Source: Mucidula mucida
Taxonomy: Eukaryota; Basidiomycota; Agaricomycetes; Agaricales; Physalacriaceae
DNA: 59,071 nucleotides
NCBI GenBank assembly: GCA_015501055.1
Contig: JADNYV010000220.1
Span: forward strand, 1-59,071
Reading direction: 5' to 3'
Below, in pieces: positions 9,390 to 20,569 of this stretch (positions within the stretch are counted from its first letter, which is position 1; every line of letters begins with the position of its first letter). The notes beneath the pieces are model-generated. The model was not told the origin of the DNA and did not search any database. It saw nothing but the letters and a program-made list of their open reading frames with translations. Both the position numbers and the translations under genes were made by a program.

Positions 9390-12300
9390 TAGTGCTGCCG
9401 CGAGTCGAGTCGAGCTCAGATCGAGCGAGAAGACCCGGGTGAGCTGGCTTGTTTGGAACGAGTGGACAACGAGTTCAGATCAAGCTGCCTCAAGCCCAAG
9501 ACCCAAAATGGCAAGTCGGCACAACGGCATGTACTGAGAGCTTGTCGTCTTCACCAAGTCTTCAACATCTCGTTCGTGGACTCAGAATAGCATTCGATAA
9601 AGTACTATACACATAAGTGAATATGAGAAGTATTATACGAAGTATGAACAATCTATATTAGGTAAGTAGAGGTAACACTAGACAGCAGAATTAATCAGTT
9701 TCCAAAGGTCATTGATTTGACCATGGCTTATAAGGTGTTCTATGGTAGATGGAGGAATATTAATCACCTCCAACTCCTCTGAGGTACAAACAAGGTCACC
9801 AAAGAATGATAAACGGTCTGCACGGAACGAAAATTTAAGTATCTGGAGAACTTCCATTAGAATAGGTGAAATAGCAGCACGTCGGAGACCATCCGTCTCT
9901 TTACTTGACGAAAAGACACGTTCGCAAGGGACAGCTGATGCCTGAGCAGGTAAAACATCCATTGCAAGTCGGAACAACAACGGGAGTTTGGCACGTCGCT
10001 CCTAGACAAAAGTGTTAGCTCTGAAATCGGAGATGTCAAGGGCTACTTACTCCCCAGTGCGCGACAATGTCAAAATCCTCGAGCGCAATGGCCGCGGCCT
10101 CTTCCTCCTCCTCCGTGGCGTTTGGCGGGGCCTCCCCAAGGATACCTTCCTCCTCATACTTGGCCAGTTCATGATCAACGGCATTCTTGTCATCCATCTC
10201 AAGTTGCTGCTGCACCGCAGGAGAGTCGGGTAGTGGCGGTGTTTGAGCCATGACATTTGGGTTGCTCTGACGCTGGCCCATTGCACGGAATCGAGCTAAA
10301 CCTGACTTCTGCTTCCGGCTAGCAGAGGGGATGGAAGATACACTGACAGTTCTACGAACTGGTGTCGTAGGTGCCGATGCCATGCGGGCTGCACGATCGG
10401 ATCGTCGAAATTTGAGCATCTATAAGAACCTCGTTAATCTCGAATTTTACCAGAAGAGATGGTACGCACTGCTTCACGGACTTGAGTTCGAGCAGCTGAA
10501 TAATCGCCGAAGGACCAGTTGTCTCGGATCCACTTGAACTTCATAGTCGGATTTAGGACTAGAAACAATTAATACGATGTTGTCAACACAGATATAGACT
10601 CACCAATCGCGAGATTGTAGATCTTCGCCTTGCGGGAGTATGCCAGATACTCTTCGAGCTTGTTGATCGAAGCTTCAATGGCATGTCGGAGCTTGGGAAT
10701 TTCCTTTGTGAGGCGACGAAGCTTTGTGAGCAGCTCCTCATACAGAGGAATAACGATGGACAGTGTCGGTGTCTGCTCGGCAGAGACGAGCTCTTGAACC
10801 TGATGGGCATATGACAGAAATTCACGAATGTCGCGTAGAACAGTCAGCTCCATCTCCGAGAGCGCATACATCGCAAGATCATCGCTATTGGCCATCATGC
10901 GTTGAACGGGCTAGCAAGGAGGTGAGTCGAAGTCATAGCCCATCCAAATTTGACTTACAAGATCAAGTTCGATAACCCGGTCAATCATCAAGAATGTCGA
11001 TGACCATCGCGTGTCGACATCCTTCAATAGTTGCAAGAGATCAATCGCAACAGGAGGATTACCCCAACCACCAGAGAGATTGCCCTCAACGATAGTGGCA
11101 CGAAGTTCCTTTCGCCGCCCATCGGAGGCCCGGAGCTTCTCAACCACTTTGCGCGCAGATGCAACAGTATCACTCTCCAAAGCAGCACAATAGATCGTAT
11201 CGTTGACGAGTTCAATTGACTTGACAATCTCGTCGTTATAATTCTCGAGAGGCAGATCCGGATCGTTCCAAGGAAGCACCGTACAATGTTTAAGACCGTG
11301 CTTCACGGCGATGTTAACGACGTGGGGGAAACAACTAAAATTCAAGTCAGTTGCAAGTAACATGAAGAAGACTATGCTTACCGAATACGATTACCCTCGA
11401 CACTGAAAGGGATATCAAGCTTTCCAAGTTCCTTCGCCATGTCGTCCATCATCGTATTATTATTGCTGGCGTTATCGAGGGTGATGAGACCGATCTACGC
11501 AACAATTCAACATCACATCACAAAGACATCAACAATCACTGACCTTGTTGAGAGTTCCGATCTCCTTCATCACGTCAAGGAAAACCTTCGCAAGGTTCAC
11601 ACCTGTATGGCTCTCGTCCAGGCCTCGGAATGCCACCAAATCGGTACGAAGAACTAAACGACCACTGGCATCACACATGATATAGTGCGCCGTGATTGCC
11701 ATATAGGATTGGAGGTTTTTACGCGACCATATATCGGACGTAAATGACACGCGTCCCATGGCGTTCTGAATGCGGTCGATAATCGCCTTATACTCCTTCT
11801 CGAAGGCCTCAAAGATCATGTCCGTGAGCTTTGTGCGATGCGGGAGGTCCTTCTTGGTTATATGTTCCTGTCCGAGAAATAGTAAGAGGTCGCGAAGTTC
11901 GGGCGAATCGACAACATCGAGAGACTGAAGACAGCATTAGCAAATAGAAAGCATCGGCAAGATAAATCTTTGACCTGATCGTCGACAGCAATCCACCTGA
12001 TCAAGCGTTTGTAGAAACCCTTGATAGAGAACTTCTCCTGCTCGCTAGGTGGATCCTGTGCGATATCCTCCGGCCTAAGGACAGTTTGACACCCTTTCAG
12101 CTTAAGATTCCACACCGACGTCCGCCAAAGATCACCGTGTTCCTTCTCCATATGCTTTCGGATCGTCTTGGATTGTCCATCAACGTTAGCCCATGTCGTC
12201 CAGTCCCTGGTAATAAAAATCAGTTGCTGAATTGAGAGAAGAATAGATAACCTACTTGCACAGTTTACAGCCCAGGTGACTAAACTCTTTCCGGGAGGGA

Positions 12301-13421
12301 TAGGTTTTTGAGCATGGCTCAGCCTCCGGCAGCGATACGGGATCCGGAGATGTAAGACCACGAACGAAATACCAGACATCGGTAGCTGCATCGGCACGAA
12401 TGTTGGCCTTGGGCTTGCGAGCGATCGACTCGAAGTGCGTGCCAGAAGAGAATGCACGAGGAATGGAATGTTCATCCTCAGTGATTGGCCCGACACCCGG
12501 TACGGCTGGTCTGCCAGATTCATTAGCGGATGGATGAGATTGCGACGGCGTGTCAGCTCCTGCAGGCTGCGAGTGTGTTGTTCTTGGACGACCTGCGCCA
12601 GCATTGACGCGAGTACGTTTCGGCGCGTGAGGATTAGCAGTGGCAGTCGATGATGCAGAGGTGGCTGTTTGACGAGGGCGTTTTTGACGCGAAGAAGTGT
12701 TGGTGCCAGCATTGGTGATGTCGTTCAATTGGGCTGACGTCCCTGGGCCTGAGGATGGAAATGGAATGGAGGATGGCCCAGGGTGCTGCTGAGCGGGAAA
12801 TGGTCCATATGCGTGGGGTCCTTGAGGCGGCGCCTGCGACGGCATGTAGACGTTGTAGTACCAGGCGGAGTATTGCTCCAGACTAGTAAATCCGGGAGGT
12901 AATTGCAATGGTGGCCCGAGAGGCCGCTCGACTGGACCACATATACATGAATGCAGCTCATGGCGGCAACCCGGGCAAACACCTTGCATCCAGCTAAGCA
13001 AGGATGGGATAGTTCAGCGCAATTCAAGGCACCTGGCCACCTATTTGTACTCCGGCGCAGCGATCACGGGCACCGACACGACGCGACGCGCTTGAAGCCA
13101 TTGTCAACAATCGGTCGTATGGCACAGCCACGGCGAGCGCCTATATAAAGTGCCGCTGCGTCTGCGTCGTTACCAACCAACGGTCACCCCACTATTGAAA
13201 TGCGTAAAAGAGTCGATTTTTACAGCAGTGAAGCGTGAACAAAGATGAACATGATGATAGATAGATTGAAAGATATTAAAGTCCCGCACTGATGTGCATC
13301 ACGCAGGCTGACAGAGCGAGTTGATGGACTCGCTTCCTCAGTTACCATATCAAGTAACGAGCGAGTCGACTCGAGTTCAGGGTCCGAGTTGAACTCGACT
13401 CACGGCAGCACTAATGGCAGG
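9382..13421. mobile_element. Complete hAT transposon (9390-13413) with target duplications
   Basis: The 4,024 bp element is bounded by identical 8 bp target duplications, ATGGCAGG, at 9382-9389 and 13414-13421. The terminal inverted repeats are TAGTGCTGCCGCGAGTCGAGT on the left and, read inward from the right, TAGTGCTGCCGTGAGTCGAGT: one mismatch in 21. Both subterminal regions are crowded with GAGTCGA/CGAGT words, probable transposase-binding sites. It carries one gene, the transposase, on the minus strand. Perfect duplications, near-perfect ends and an open transposase frame indicate a young, possibly active copy. Confidence 0.95.
9678..12989 (-). CDS. hAT transposase, nine exons, frame intact
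   Basis: Cut-and-paste transposase. Nine exons join without a stop into 975 codons including the stop: 12989-12256, 12206-11975, 11924-11544, 11494-11382, 11334-10959, 10910-10604, 10558-10470, 10419-10051 and 10001-9678. Introns are 45-50 nt. Order of parts: a Pro/Gln-rich N-terminus; a BED-type zinc finger (GCKLCK, then W-T, then H-M-E-K-E-H) split by intron 1; the catalytic fold with SFTSDIWSR (first Asp) and ITLDNASNN (second Asp); the CFPHVVN motif and DVDTRWSST, both typical of hAT; and the C-terminal dimerisation region with CERVFSSSKETD, which holds the catalytic Glu. All three acidic residues are present. The first ATG in frame is 12989; an upstream exon cannot be excluded. A TATATA motif sits near 13145-13151 inside the element. 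Confidence 0.95.
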
Positions 13422-14074
13422 TAAGTACCCAGCTGATCGGTTAATAAACCGAAGGGACCACGTCAATTCCGAGTTAATGACGCCCTTGCTCTATTGATCA
13501 AGTTCTTGCATGCTTGGTGTACCTGATGATTGATCGTTCCGGATGGAGTGGCCCACTCCCGACTTGCTCCCAACAATCACAACACCTTAAAGTTATCCCC
13601 ACACTATAACTGCCGCTACCTTTACCACTACCCAGACTGCATTTCAGCCTTCACCGGGGCATGGCCTTACCTGCCTTCCTTCAACTGTTTGGTTTCTACC
13701 TAGATTTTTTGTCTTGATCATAAAGGCGATACACTGCTGCATAAAGATCCTTTTTTTCTCAACCAGAGAGCCATGAAGTACTTGCTGGAAGATGCATCCT
13801 GTCGTTTGAGGGGCTGCGATAGCAAAGGTACGTTTCTCATCAATATTTTTCTGTCTGACAGCTGAATGTTCGTGAGATCGCGAACACTGCAGATGACTAA
13901 TCTTTCCGCAAATACGCACAACGTTTGTTATGGCATTCAAGTTCTGCGGAATACGCCATACTGATGCGAAGTCTCATGCTTCGGCCAGCTTGGTAAGTCG
14001 CTTACTAGTTGACCGATCACCATTGATTTTCTTTAAAAAGAACAACCTGTCGTTGTCGAGATTCCCAGACTACC
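13422..14074. other. Flank right of the hAT element, no gene seen
   Basis: This stretch was joined to 9389 before the transposon arrived. Short frames on the minus strand (13940-13644) show no domain. It contains a further GGTAAGTCGCT word at 13991 that resembles the palindrome at 9160. Confidence 0.45.
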
Positions 14075-14929
14075 ATGAGCCCTCCAATCGCCGTAATCGC
14101 AGGAGTAGGAACAGGCGAAGGTAGCGGTGCTGCCGTTGCCCGTCTCCTAGCGAAGCGCGGCTACACTATTGCTCTTATCGCGCGAAACGCCGACAGCCTT
14201 GCCAAGTTCGCCGATGAACTGAAAGGCGCTGGTGGCAAAGCGGTAGCATTGCCAGTGACTTCGTACTCGTATGCGGATGTAATTGCTGCGTTCGCGTCTC
14301 TTCCTGCTGGACAGCTCAGAGTCGCGATCTACAACGCCGGCGATGGTGTATGGAAACCCTTCTTACAAGTAACCCCATCCGATATCCACAAGGTCACTCA
14401 AAGCAACATCGAGGGTGCATTCGCTTTTGCCAACGCCGTCATCACGCGGTTCAAAACCAACGAGATTGATGACCGTGGCAAACGAGGGACGCTCATCTTC
14501 ACGGGCGCTACGGCGAGTCTGCGGGGAAACACGACCACCAGCGTTTTCAGCGCCGGCAAGTTTGCGTTGAGGGCGCTGAGTCAGAGTTTGTCGAAAGAGT
14601 TTGGGAAGGAGAATGTGCACGTGGCGCACGCGGTTATTGATGGGGTGATAGTCACTGGCCGGAACAAGGAGAGGAGGAACGATCCCGAGTGGGAGAAGAA
14701 CGCGGACGTTCGGTTGGATCCCGAGGATATCGCTGAGGTAGGCTGACCCTCGGTTCTGACACGCTCTGCTCACTTCAACTTCCTGTTGGGTACAGGCATA
14801 CTTGGGTCTGGTGGATCAGAGACGTTCGGCGTGGACGTGGGAGTTGGACTGTGAGTGTCTCCGTACCTATGAGCACAGCTTTGATTAACGAGGATATTGT
14901 CAGTAAGACCCGCTCACGAGAAGTGGTAA
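14075..14929 (+). CDS. Short-chain dehydrogenase/reductase with Phe in place of catalytic Tyr
   Basis: NAD(P)-binding Rossmann protein. Exons 14075-14737, 14796-14850 and 14904-14929 give 247 codons, a normal SDR length. The dinucleotide loop is a G-rich variant, IAGVGTGEGSG (residues 8-18). YNAG (86-89) is the structural N-A-G motif, and FTGATAS (142-148) carries the Ser of the catalytic set. The Y-x3-K motif reads F158-S-A-G-K162, so Tyr is replaced by Phe while Lys is kept. The C-terminus, WTWELDLRPAHEKW, is shared by a fungal SDR subgroup. Without the Tyr hydroxyl, classical proton transfer should be weak. A few characterised SDR subfamilies tolerate this, so activity is uncertain. A SnoaL-like gene follows about 240 bp downstream in the same direction, and the two may act together. 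Confidence 0.9.
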
Positions 14930-15118
14930 GAAACAACTTTCCAGGTGTATTTGTAACAGTGTATCGCGTATCGGAAAGAAGCATAATCAGAATGGTTTCC
15001 CCTTCATATATCCCGAATCCACGGAAGTACCTGCCCTGCTTTGAATATGGGTGCAGCTTGATCCCTGAATTGTAGCCCGTGTAGGAAGAAGGACTATTAT
15101 GGGGATAAGGTGGCGGAG

Positions 15119-15126
15119 AGTATAAA
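15119..15126 (+). promoter_or_regulatory. TATA-like box of the SnoaL-like gene
   Basis: GTATAAAG about 50 nt before the ATG at 15173, directly after the end of the SDR gene region. Confidence 0.45.
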
Positions 15127-15172
15127 GACGTGTGATGGTCTTGTCAAACCATCTATCTACCTAGCACTCACC

Positions 15173-15802
15173 ATGTCGGTCTCCGGAACTCAACGTGAAG
15201 CAGGCGAGAAATGGATCACTGATGTGCGTTTTCCTTTTCGCTACGCGTACCCTTCCCACTAAACCCCACCATAGTTCTATCACCTCATGGAGACGTTCGA
15301 CTTTGGCAAATGGACTGAAACATGTCTTGCCCCCGACGTGGCGTTCAACTTTACGAACATGCCGCCGCTGAAGGGCCACGAAGGGGTCCTCTCAGTCTTT
15401 GGGCAGCTGGCTGGGGGGGTGAACCGCATGACCCACGAGTGAGTGTCTTGCTCCAGTTCCTGATATTCACGCGCTGATGGGATGCCACAGGCTGAATGAT
15501 GGTACTCATCTTCTCCCCAAGGTGTTAGCGTGTAGTATTTATATCCTCTCTATGATAGTCAAAGTTCTTCCTGATCGAATCATGGCTGCGTCTACGGTCA
15601 AGTATGGGTTTGTTAATGGGGAGGAAACGTCTATGAAGGCTTTCGCTATTCTGCATAAAGGGCCGGAGGTGCGTTGGGTTTGGGTTTAGGGAATGTTGGC
15701 TCATCCAAGGATGTTTAGGATGGAAAAGCGAAGCGGTATGACATTTATGGAGATTTCACGCCTGTGTTGCAGATTTTGGCGGCGTTGCAGGCAAAGGCGT
15801 AG
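15173..15802 (+). CDS. SnoaL-like (NTF2-fold) protein
   Basis: Small cone-shaped barrel protein of the SnoaL/NTF2 superfamily, often a cyclase, isomerase or hydroxylase helper in secondary metabolism. Five exons join in frame to 139 codons: 15173-15223, 15275-15438, 15491-15501, 15559-15668 and 15719-15802. Key stretches are FYHLMETFDFGKWTETCLAPD (21 residues read at 15275-15337), GHEGVLSVFGQL, ELNDVKVLPDR and KYGFVNGEE. It ends RYDIYGDFTPVLQILAAL. The third exon is only 11 nt; without it the E-L-N-D-V-K-V-L-P-D strand cannot be assembled. Length is typical. It follows the SDR in tandem and shares its strand, so a two-gene metabolic unit is plausible but unproven. Confidence 0.82.
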
Positions 15803-15984
15803 AGTGGGAGAACGTGAATGTGATTCCAGATTGATGGCGTGAAGGAAAGGCAACATGACTGCAACGTACGTAGTTGCGTTACTTGTATAACAAACAGTGT
15901 AAATGCAAATGATTACGGTCTGAAAGTGCGCTTGTGTCATGGAAGTACATCGGCCAGGGGCTCTTGTTTCGTCAAGCGGAGCAA

Positions 15985-16240
15985 GAAGGTAAGCTGGTAC
16001 TGCGACTGCTGCGGAGGGATAGTAGAGCGGTCGTCTCTTCAAGCAAAGCAGTAGTGACGACGAGGAGCATCCAGGGCACCTTCCAGGTGGGTTCGTGGTT
16101 GGCGATATCACGGTCTCGGGAGATGCGACAGGGATGGACCCGGACAGTGTGACGGTGTACTGTAACTCGCTGAAGGCGTTGTGTGGCGTTATTTCGGGCG
16201 ACTGGCGGGACGAATCCAAAGGAGGTCAACGAAAAGTCAG
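15985..16240 (+). pseudogene. Relic of the lipase C-terminal tail domain
   Basis: From about 16081 the plus strand reads GDATGMDPDSVTVYCNSLKALCGV, here split for reading as GDATG, PDSVTVYCNSLKALC and GV. It corresponds to GDATG, PDSVTLHCNSLKALC in the tail of the lipase gene at about 30063-30236. DNA similarity starts abruptly at a TCCAGGTGGG word in both places and fades after about 160 bp. No start, splice structure or lipase core accompanies it. It is a detached, decayed copy of that tail. Confidence 0.6.
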
Positions 16241-16425
16241 AGAATACAGGGCGCAGAAATATAAGTGATACCCGTGCTCGGAGTGTAATGTTGCCGATTG
16301 AAGCCGACAGCGTCTGCATTGCTGATGATACTGTAGCAGCCAATTTGCACTTCTGTCATTGTTCAGCATGTTTAAAACAGTGGTACCACGAGTTTTTGTA
16401 CGGAAAGTTGTATGATATAAACCTA

Positions 16426-18432
16426 TTATAGTGACAGAGTACTATAGATAAGCCGACCATCCAGTCTGCTATATGTATAATACGTCAATTTTGTCTGCTT
16501 CGTACGTCTCGACGTCACGTGGTCAACTGGAAGGACCGTAGCGCATTCTATGCCTTCCTTCCGACGGACAATCCCAGCGACATGATCGTAGTTATCCCAA
16601 TTCTTGAACTTCTCCAAAGGTTGGAGATTGGGGTTGACAGTAATAGTCGGGAAATCGATGTGGCGCACCAAAGCATGATTGTGTTCCATACACTGTCGCA
16701 TCCACATACTACAGTCATACTCGCGAAAGAAGCGGTCTAGAGACGACAGCGCCCGAATGTTTGCTAAAGAAGTGGCTCGTCAATGACGCGGAAGTTGACG
16801 GGCGGCATCACCTACTGTTGAAATCATTGCGAACCGCAGCACATATCTCCCGATGTCGTGCCTTCCAGTCTTGCTTCTGGCATGCGCGCGAGCAGTACTA
16901 ACGAACTCCACATCCCGAACATCTTCTCCATGGGAAAACCCTAAAAGTCTGCAGGTTCGGGCACTGCGAAGGTAGGAACGCGTTAGAGAGTCATTACTTC
17001 TGAACGAGGAGAACACACCAATGTGGAATCGCAACAACATCCATTCGCCTTGTCAAACGCGTTTTTGACATCTAGTATATCCTCAAGAGCAGAATCGTAG
17101 GCTTTCCATTTCTCGGACGCCATTAGATTCTTGCAAACGAAAGACTGTAGCTTTTGTCGGGCCCTCACCGCGGAGGCGATGACAGAATGGTGCGCAAGGT
17201 AGGGTGCTAATCCTGCCACCATCAGGTGGGTCAACACGATGCTATACCCAACCCGGAATGATTCCTCCACCAACGTAGGATTATCCGACAGCAGTTTGTG
17301 CGCGCGAACCAGGTAAAGAATGGCCCGATCGTCAAAGACCTGTTTCGCAACCCGATGTCCATGGTTCTCGACTAGAAACTTGATTTGATGAGCACTGCCG
17401 ATCAAGACGGCTACTGACTTGGCAAGGATACTTCCTCTAGCGGCAGCTTTGACGGATTTCGAGGGATTAAGGAAGTCGTGGAGATAGTCGGAATGTATGA
17501 TCGTGCGCATGATCTGGCATGTTCGATGCAGATACCCGTGGTCCAACATATAAAGAGTTATGTCCGCTATCCGCGCCCAAGGCAACATGGCTTGATATAG
17601 ATGCCCCATGGACGCCACGAGATCGTCGAATATTCTCAAGTCCATGGATGTCGAGGCGTTGATCACACTAAGTCCGAATCTAACACAGGATTGGAAGGCG
17701 TCCGTGAAGAATCTGTACTCGTTGGAAATGATATCGGAGAGCTCGAGAGCGTGCGGGGGGAGATTGCGCTGCTTTAGTTCACGAAGTTGTGGGACGACCT
17801 CGCCGATTATTTGGAAACAATGACAGCGGACCTGCCATTGATATCTAGGACCTTGGGAGGAAAGAAAGAGTTTATATTCGCAGCTCGAGCGCTCCGGCAA
17901 CGAAGTAAAGTGAACAAGCGCGGTGACGACAAATGATAGAAAGAAGAGGGGTACCCGTTCGTTTGTATGCGGAAACGTCACTTTCATGGTAACGAGTTTC
18001 TGGTGAAAAAGCGGGAATTTTTTGGCGCAAAGAAGAAGCTGGAGGACGAGACCCGACGAGAGCTTTGCTAAATTGATTGGAAAGTCGAGGGATAATGATG
18101 TCATGAACATAATAACGAATCCACGCCGCCACGTATGGCAGCGTCTGCACGACAAACTCGATAGTCTGTGAGTTGCACGACGAGGGTTCATTCTTGATGA
18201 TCTCTTTGATACAGGTGCGCAAGGCGGCCAAAGCACATGCAGCTGCGTTCACCGGGGTATCAAGGTCGGACGAGGGCAGCAGCTTTGTCTGCGGAACGTC
18301 GCAATATAGCGCCTTCGTTACAAAGTCCGAGAACTTGCGAAAGGCGCTCAAGTCGTGGGGAGCGGTCTGCGCAAGCTTGCGTAATGCAGGACGCTTCAGT
18401 TCAGTTTCAAAAGCATCTGAGGTTTGAGGCAT
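16426..18432 (-). CDS. MYND zinc-finger protein with an in-frame TAG inside the finger
   Basis: Exons 18432-18058, 17999-17019, 16963-16816 and 16736-16426 (introns 58, 55 and 79 nt) form a 604-residue frame in which codon 474 is TAG. A long helical region with no named domain comes first. Then a MYND finger: Cys-rich CCCDSTLC, RCSGCGVR, the TAG codon, YCSRACQKQDWKARHREIC. In MYND domains the stop position is normally Tyr or Phe, so a TAC-to-TAG change is the simplest explanation. Downstream, NRFFREYDCSMWMRQ and LEKFKNWDNYDHVAGIVRR are still open. If the stop is real, the product lacks half its metal ligands and the tail. MYND proteins of this size form an expanded group in mushrooms, probably protein-protein adaptors. 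The ATG at 18432 was chosen as the first Met before conserved sequence; 18477 upstream is not an ATG-supported start. Confidence 0.72.
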
Positions 18433-18735
18433 ATCTATCAGCATGAATGAAGATGCGTAGTTGCCAGTACATACCACCGTCCGTTAGTAGAGTAGAACTC
18501 GGTAATGTGGATATCGAGAGCCGGTAATCTGTATATTCTATCAATTGGGAGTGTATAAGGACCAATTTGTGTGAACTGATTCTTAAAATTTAGTCCTTGA
18601 TGGTCCGAAAGAGACGCGACGATCCTGTCATTACATAAGTTCATCTTACTTCCACCATCACGTGTGGCGCACGCGTCTTGGAAACGCTTCTATGTTGACA
18701 GCCCAGACACACAATATGTATTACAACTACCGCGT

Positions 18736-20437
18736 TCACGACGCGACCGTCATAAACTTTGGGATCCGCATAGAAAGCTTCACCCCAATGGACATCAAAA
18801 TCCAAAACACAATATACACCATAAAACCTCCCGCCAAGTTCTTCTGCAGGGTGACAGAAAACAAGGACGATGCGATGGACGGCGCGAACCCACGCATGCC
18901 CGAGTTGAACATCTGCGCAAGCCCATTCGTCGATCCTAGCGTCTCTCTATTCGTCGCGCTCTGCACAACCAGCACATGCCCAGCCCCGTACGCCGAGGAT
19001 ATGAACAGATTGCACGACATGTGTATCACCATCAGAGTCATGACGCGCCAATCAATGTACCCCGCCCTCCGAGCAAAGTAGCTCTCGAATGAAAATGCGA
19101 AGAAACTGAGGGAAAGGAAGGACATCGAAGTAATGAACGTCCTTCGCGCACCGAGCGTCCGTATTAGTGTGCTGGTGAGGAAGAACTGCAGGAGGGCGTT
19201 GACTACTCCCCACGCGAACATGATCCAGCCGATCTCGTACGGGCTGAGTCCGAGACCGCCAATGGGGATGGAGGTAGAATACATGAGCGGGGTGAGCACC
19301 TCGTAGGACCCTTGGCAAAAGTTCATGAAGCAGTACGCTGCAACGACGCGAACCACGTTCTTGTTCGCTATATCCCATAATGATGGTACGCGAGACGGCG
19401 GTGTGACTCGCCGTTCCCCCGAGTCGACAGTGGCGCCGTACTCAGAGTCAGAGGTGTCGGCAAGAAGACGATCACTAGCCGCGTCTTTCTTCTGGCCTGT
19501 TAACGTGGGATGTGTCTGATGAAGTCAGATTCAATCACAACACAGTGCTGTTAGGCAAAGCAATGAATACTGACCTCCTTCAGCGAGCTGAGCGTGAGTA
19601 TAAAGATGACAAAGGCGAACGCTCCAGCCACACTACAAGGTAGAAAGTACGGGTGGTCGCGAAATACTGGTAGTCGGTTGAAGACTGGCCATCTATCTTG
19701 AGGATTCGACAACAGTCCCCCGATGATAGGACTGTGTCGTGATGAGAACAATGATTCATGAATGACAGATGCACATACCCCGAGGTGGCCCCGAAACACC
19801 AGACGAGCGGCAGGATGGCGAATACGTCGCCGATGTTCGTTGAGTCCGTTAGCTAAATCAAAAAGGATCAACTTCCTGCTGCAACCGAGACGCTCGTGTG
19901 TTTTATATACCTCGGCCATGATGGTTTTCGCTACACCTGCGCAAACGTAAATCAAGGTGCCCACAAAGTCATCCTTAACTTGAATACTCACCAATGTTCC
20001 CATTGAAGACCCCTTGTAGGCAACGAAACAGGACAAGAAACCAAAAGTTATTCGATAGCCCGAATCCAAGCATGGACAGTGCAAGTCCGAGAGGTCCTAG
20101 CAATAGTACCGGACGACGTCCAAACTTGTCTGCGGCGCGCCCCCAATGAAACACGCTCAATGACTCCGCGATGAAGAATGCAGATTCCTATCACTCAGCG
20201 GGATCAATCTCGCCGCATCCCTCCGATAAAGTGAATACGCACAATAAGGCCAGCGTAGTATCCAGTTTTAGTTTCATCGCCTCCAGTGATTCCGGTTCTC
20301 CTCACAAACTCTGGAGCAAAGGGGTAAATGACTGTCGCGGTAATCGGTTCAGCCAGCTGCACTAGAAATACCACAAAGAGCTGATATGTAGCGAGCGGTG
20401 TGCGGCTTGCGACCTCTGTCCCATCGCTCGAGGTCAT
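18736..20437 (-). CDS. MFS transporter, ZIFL1/multidrug-like
   Basis: Major facilitator transporter of about 470 residues with 12 predicted membrane segments. The N-terminus is MTSSDGTEVASRTPL, then the first membrane helix with LVQLAEPITATVIYPF. The MFS motif A is GRAADKFGRRP, between helices 2 and 3. RCLQGVFNGNIGV, KTIMAELTDSTNIG and FGATSGPIIGG follow. The central cytosolic loop is Ser/Asp-rich (TGQKKDAASDRLL). Helices 7-12 lie in one large exon ending IPKFMTVAS. At least seven exons join in frame with 45-60 nt introns, the first at 20437-20243 and the second at 20187-19992. The 'LAEPITATVIYPF' start and motif A resemble fungal relatives of plant ZIF1-like (zinc-induced facilitator) carriers. 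Substrate is unknown. Confidence 0.9.
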
Positions 20438-20569
20438 GGTTTGAAGAGACCAGGAATGTCTACATGGAGTTAAGAAATGACCATTTCATCAAATGAGTCA
20501 TCATCACTCGTGGGGAAAGGATGTCGTTTTTGTGATTTAGCCCCTTTGGATGGTATTGAGGGTTTGGAC

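Noticed and set aside
11858..12712. 284-codon minus-strand frame overlapping the hAT transposase
   Set aside because: It lies in another frame of the transposase exons 1-2 and reads through their introns. The joined transposase explains the sequence.
14075..20437. Secondary-metabolite gene cluster (SDR, SnoaL, MFS)
   Set aside because: No core synthase is present, the MYND gene intervenes on the other strand, and orientation differs. A two-gene SDR-SnoaL unit is all that can be suggested.
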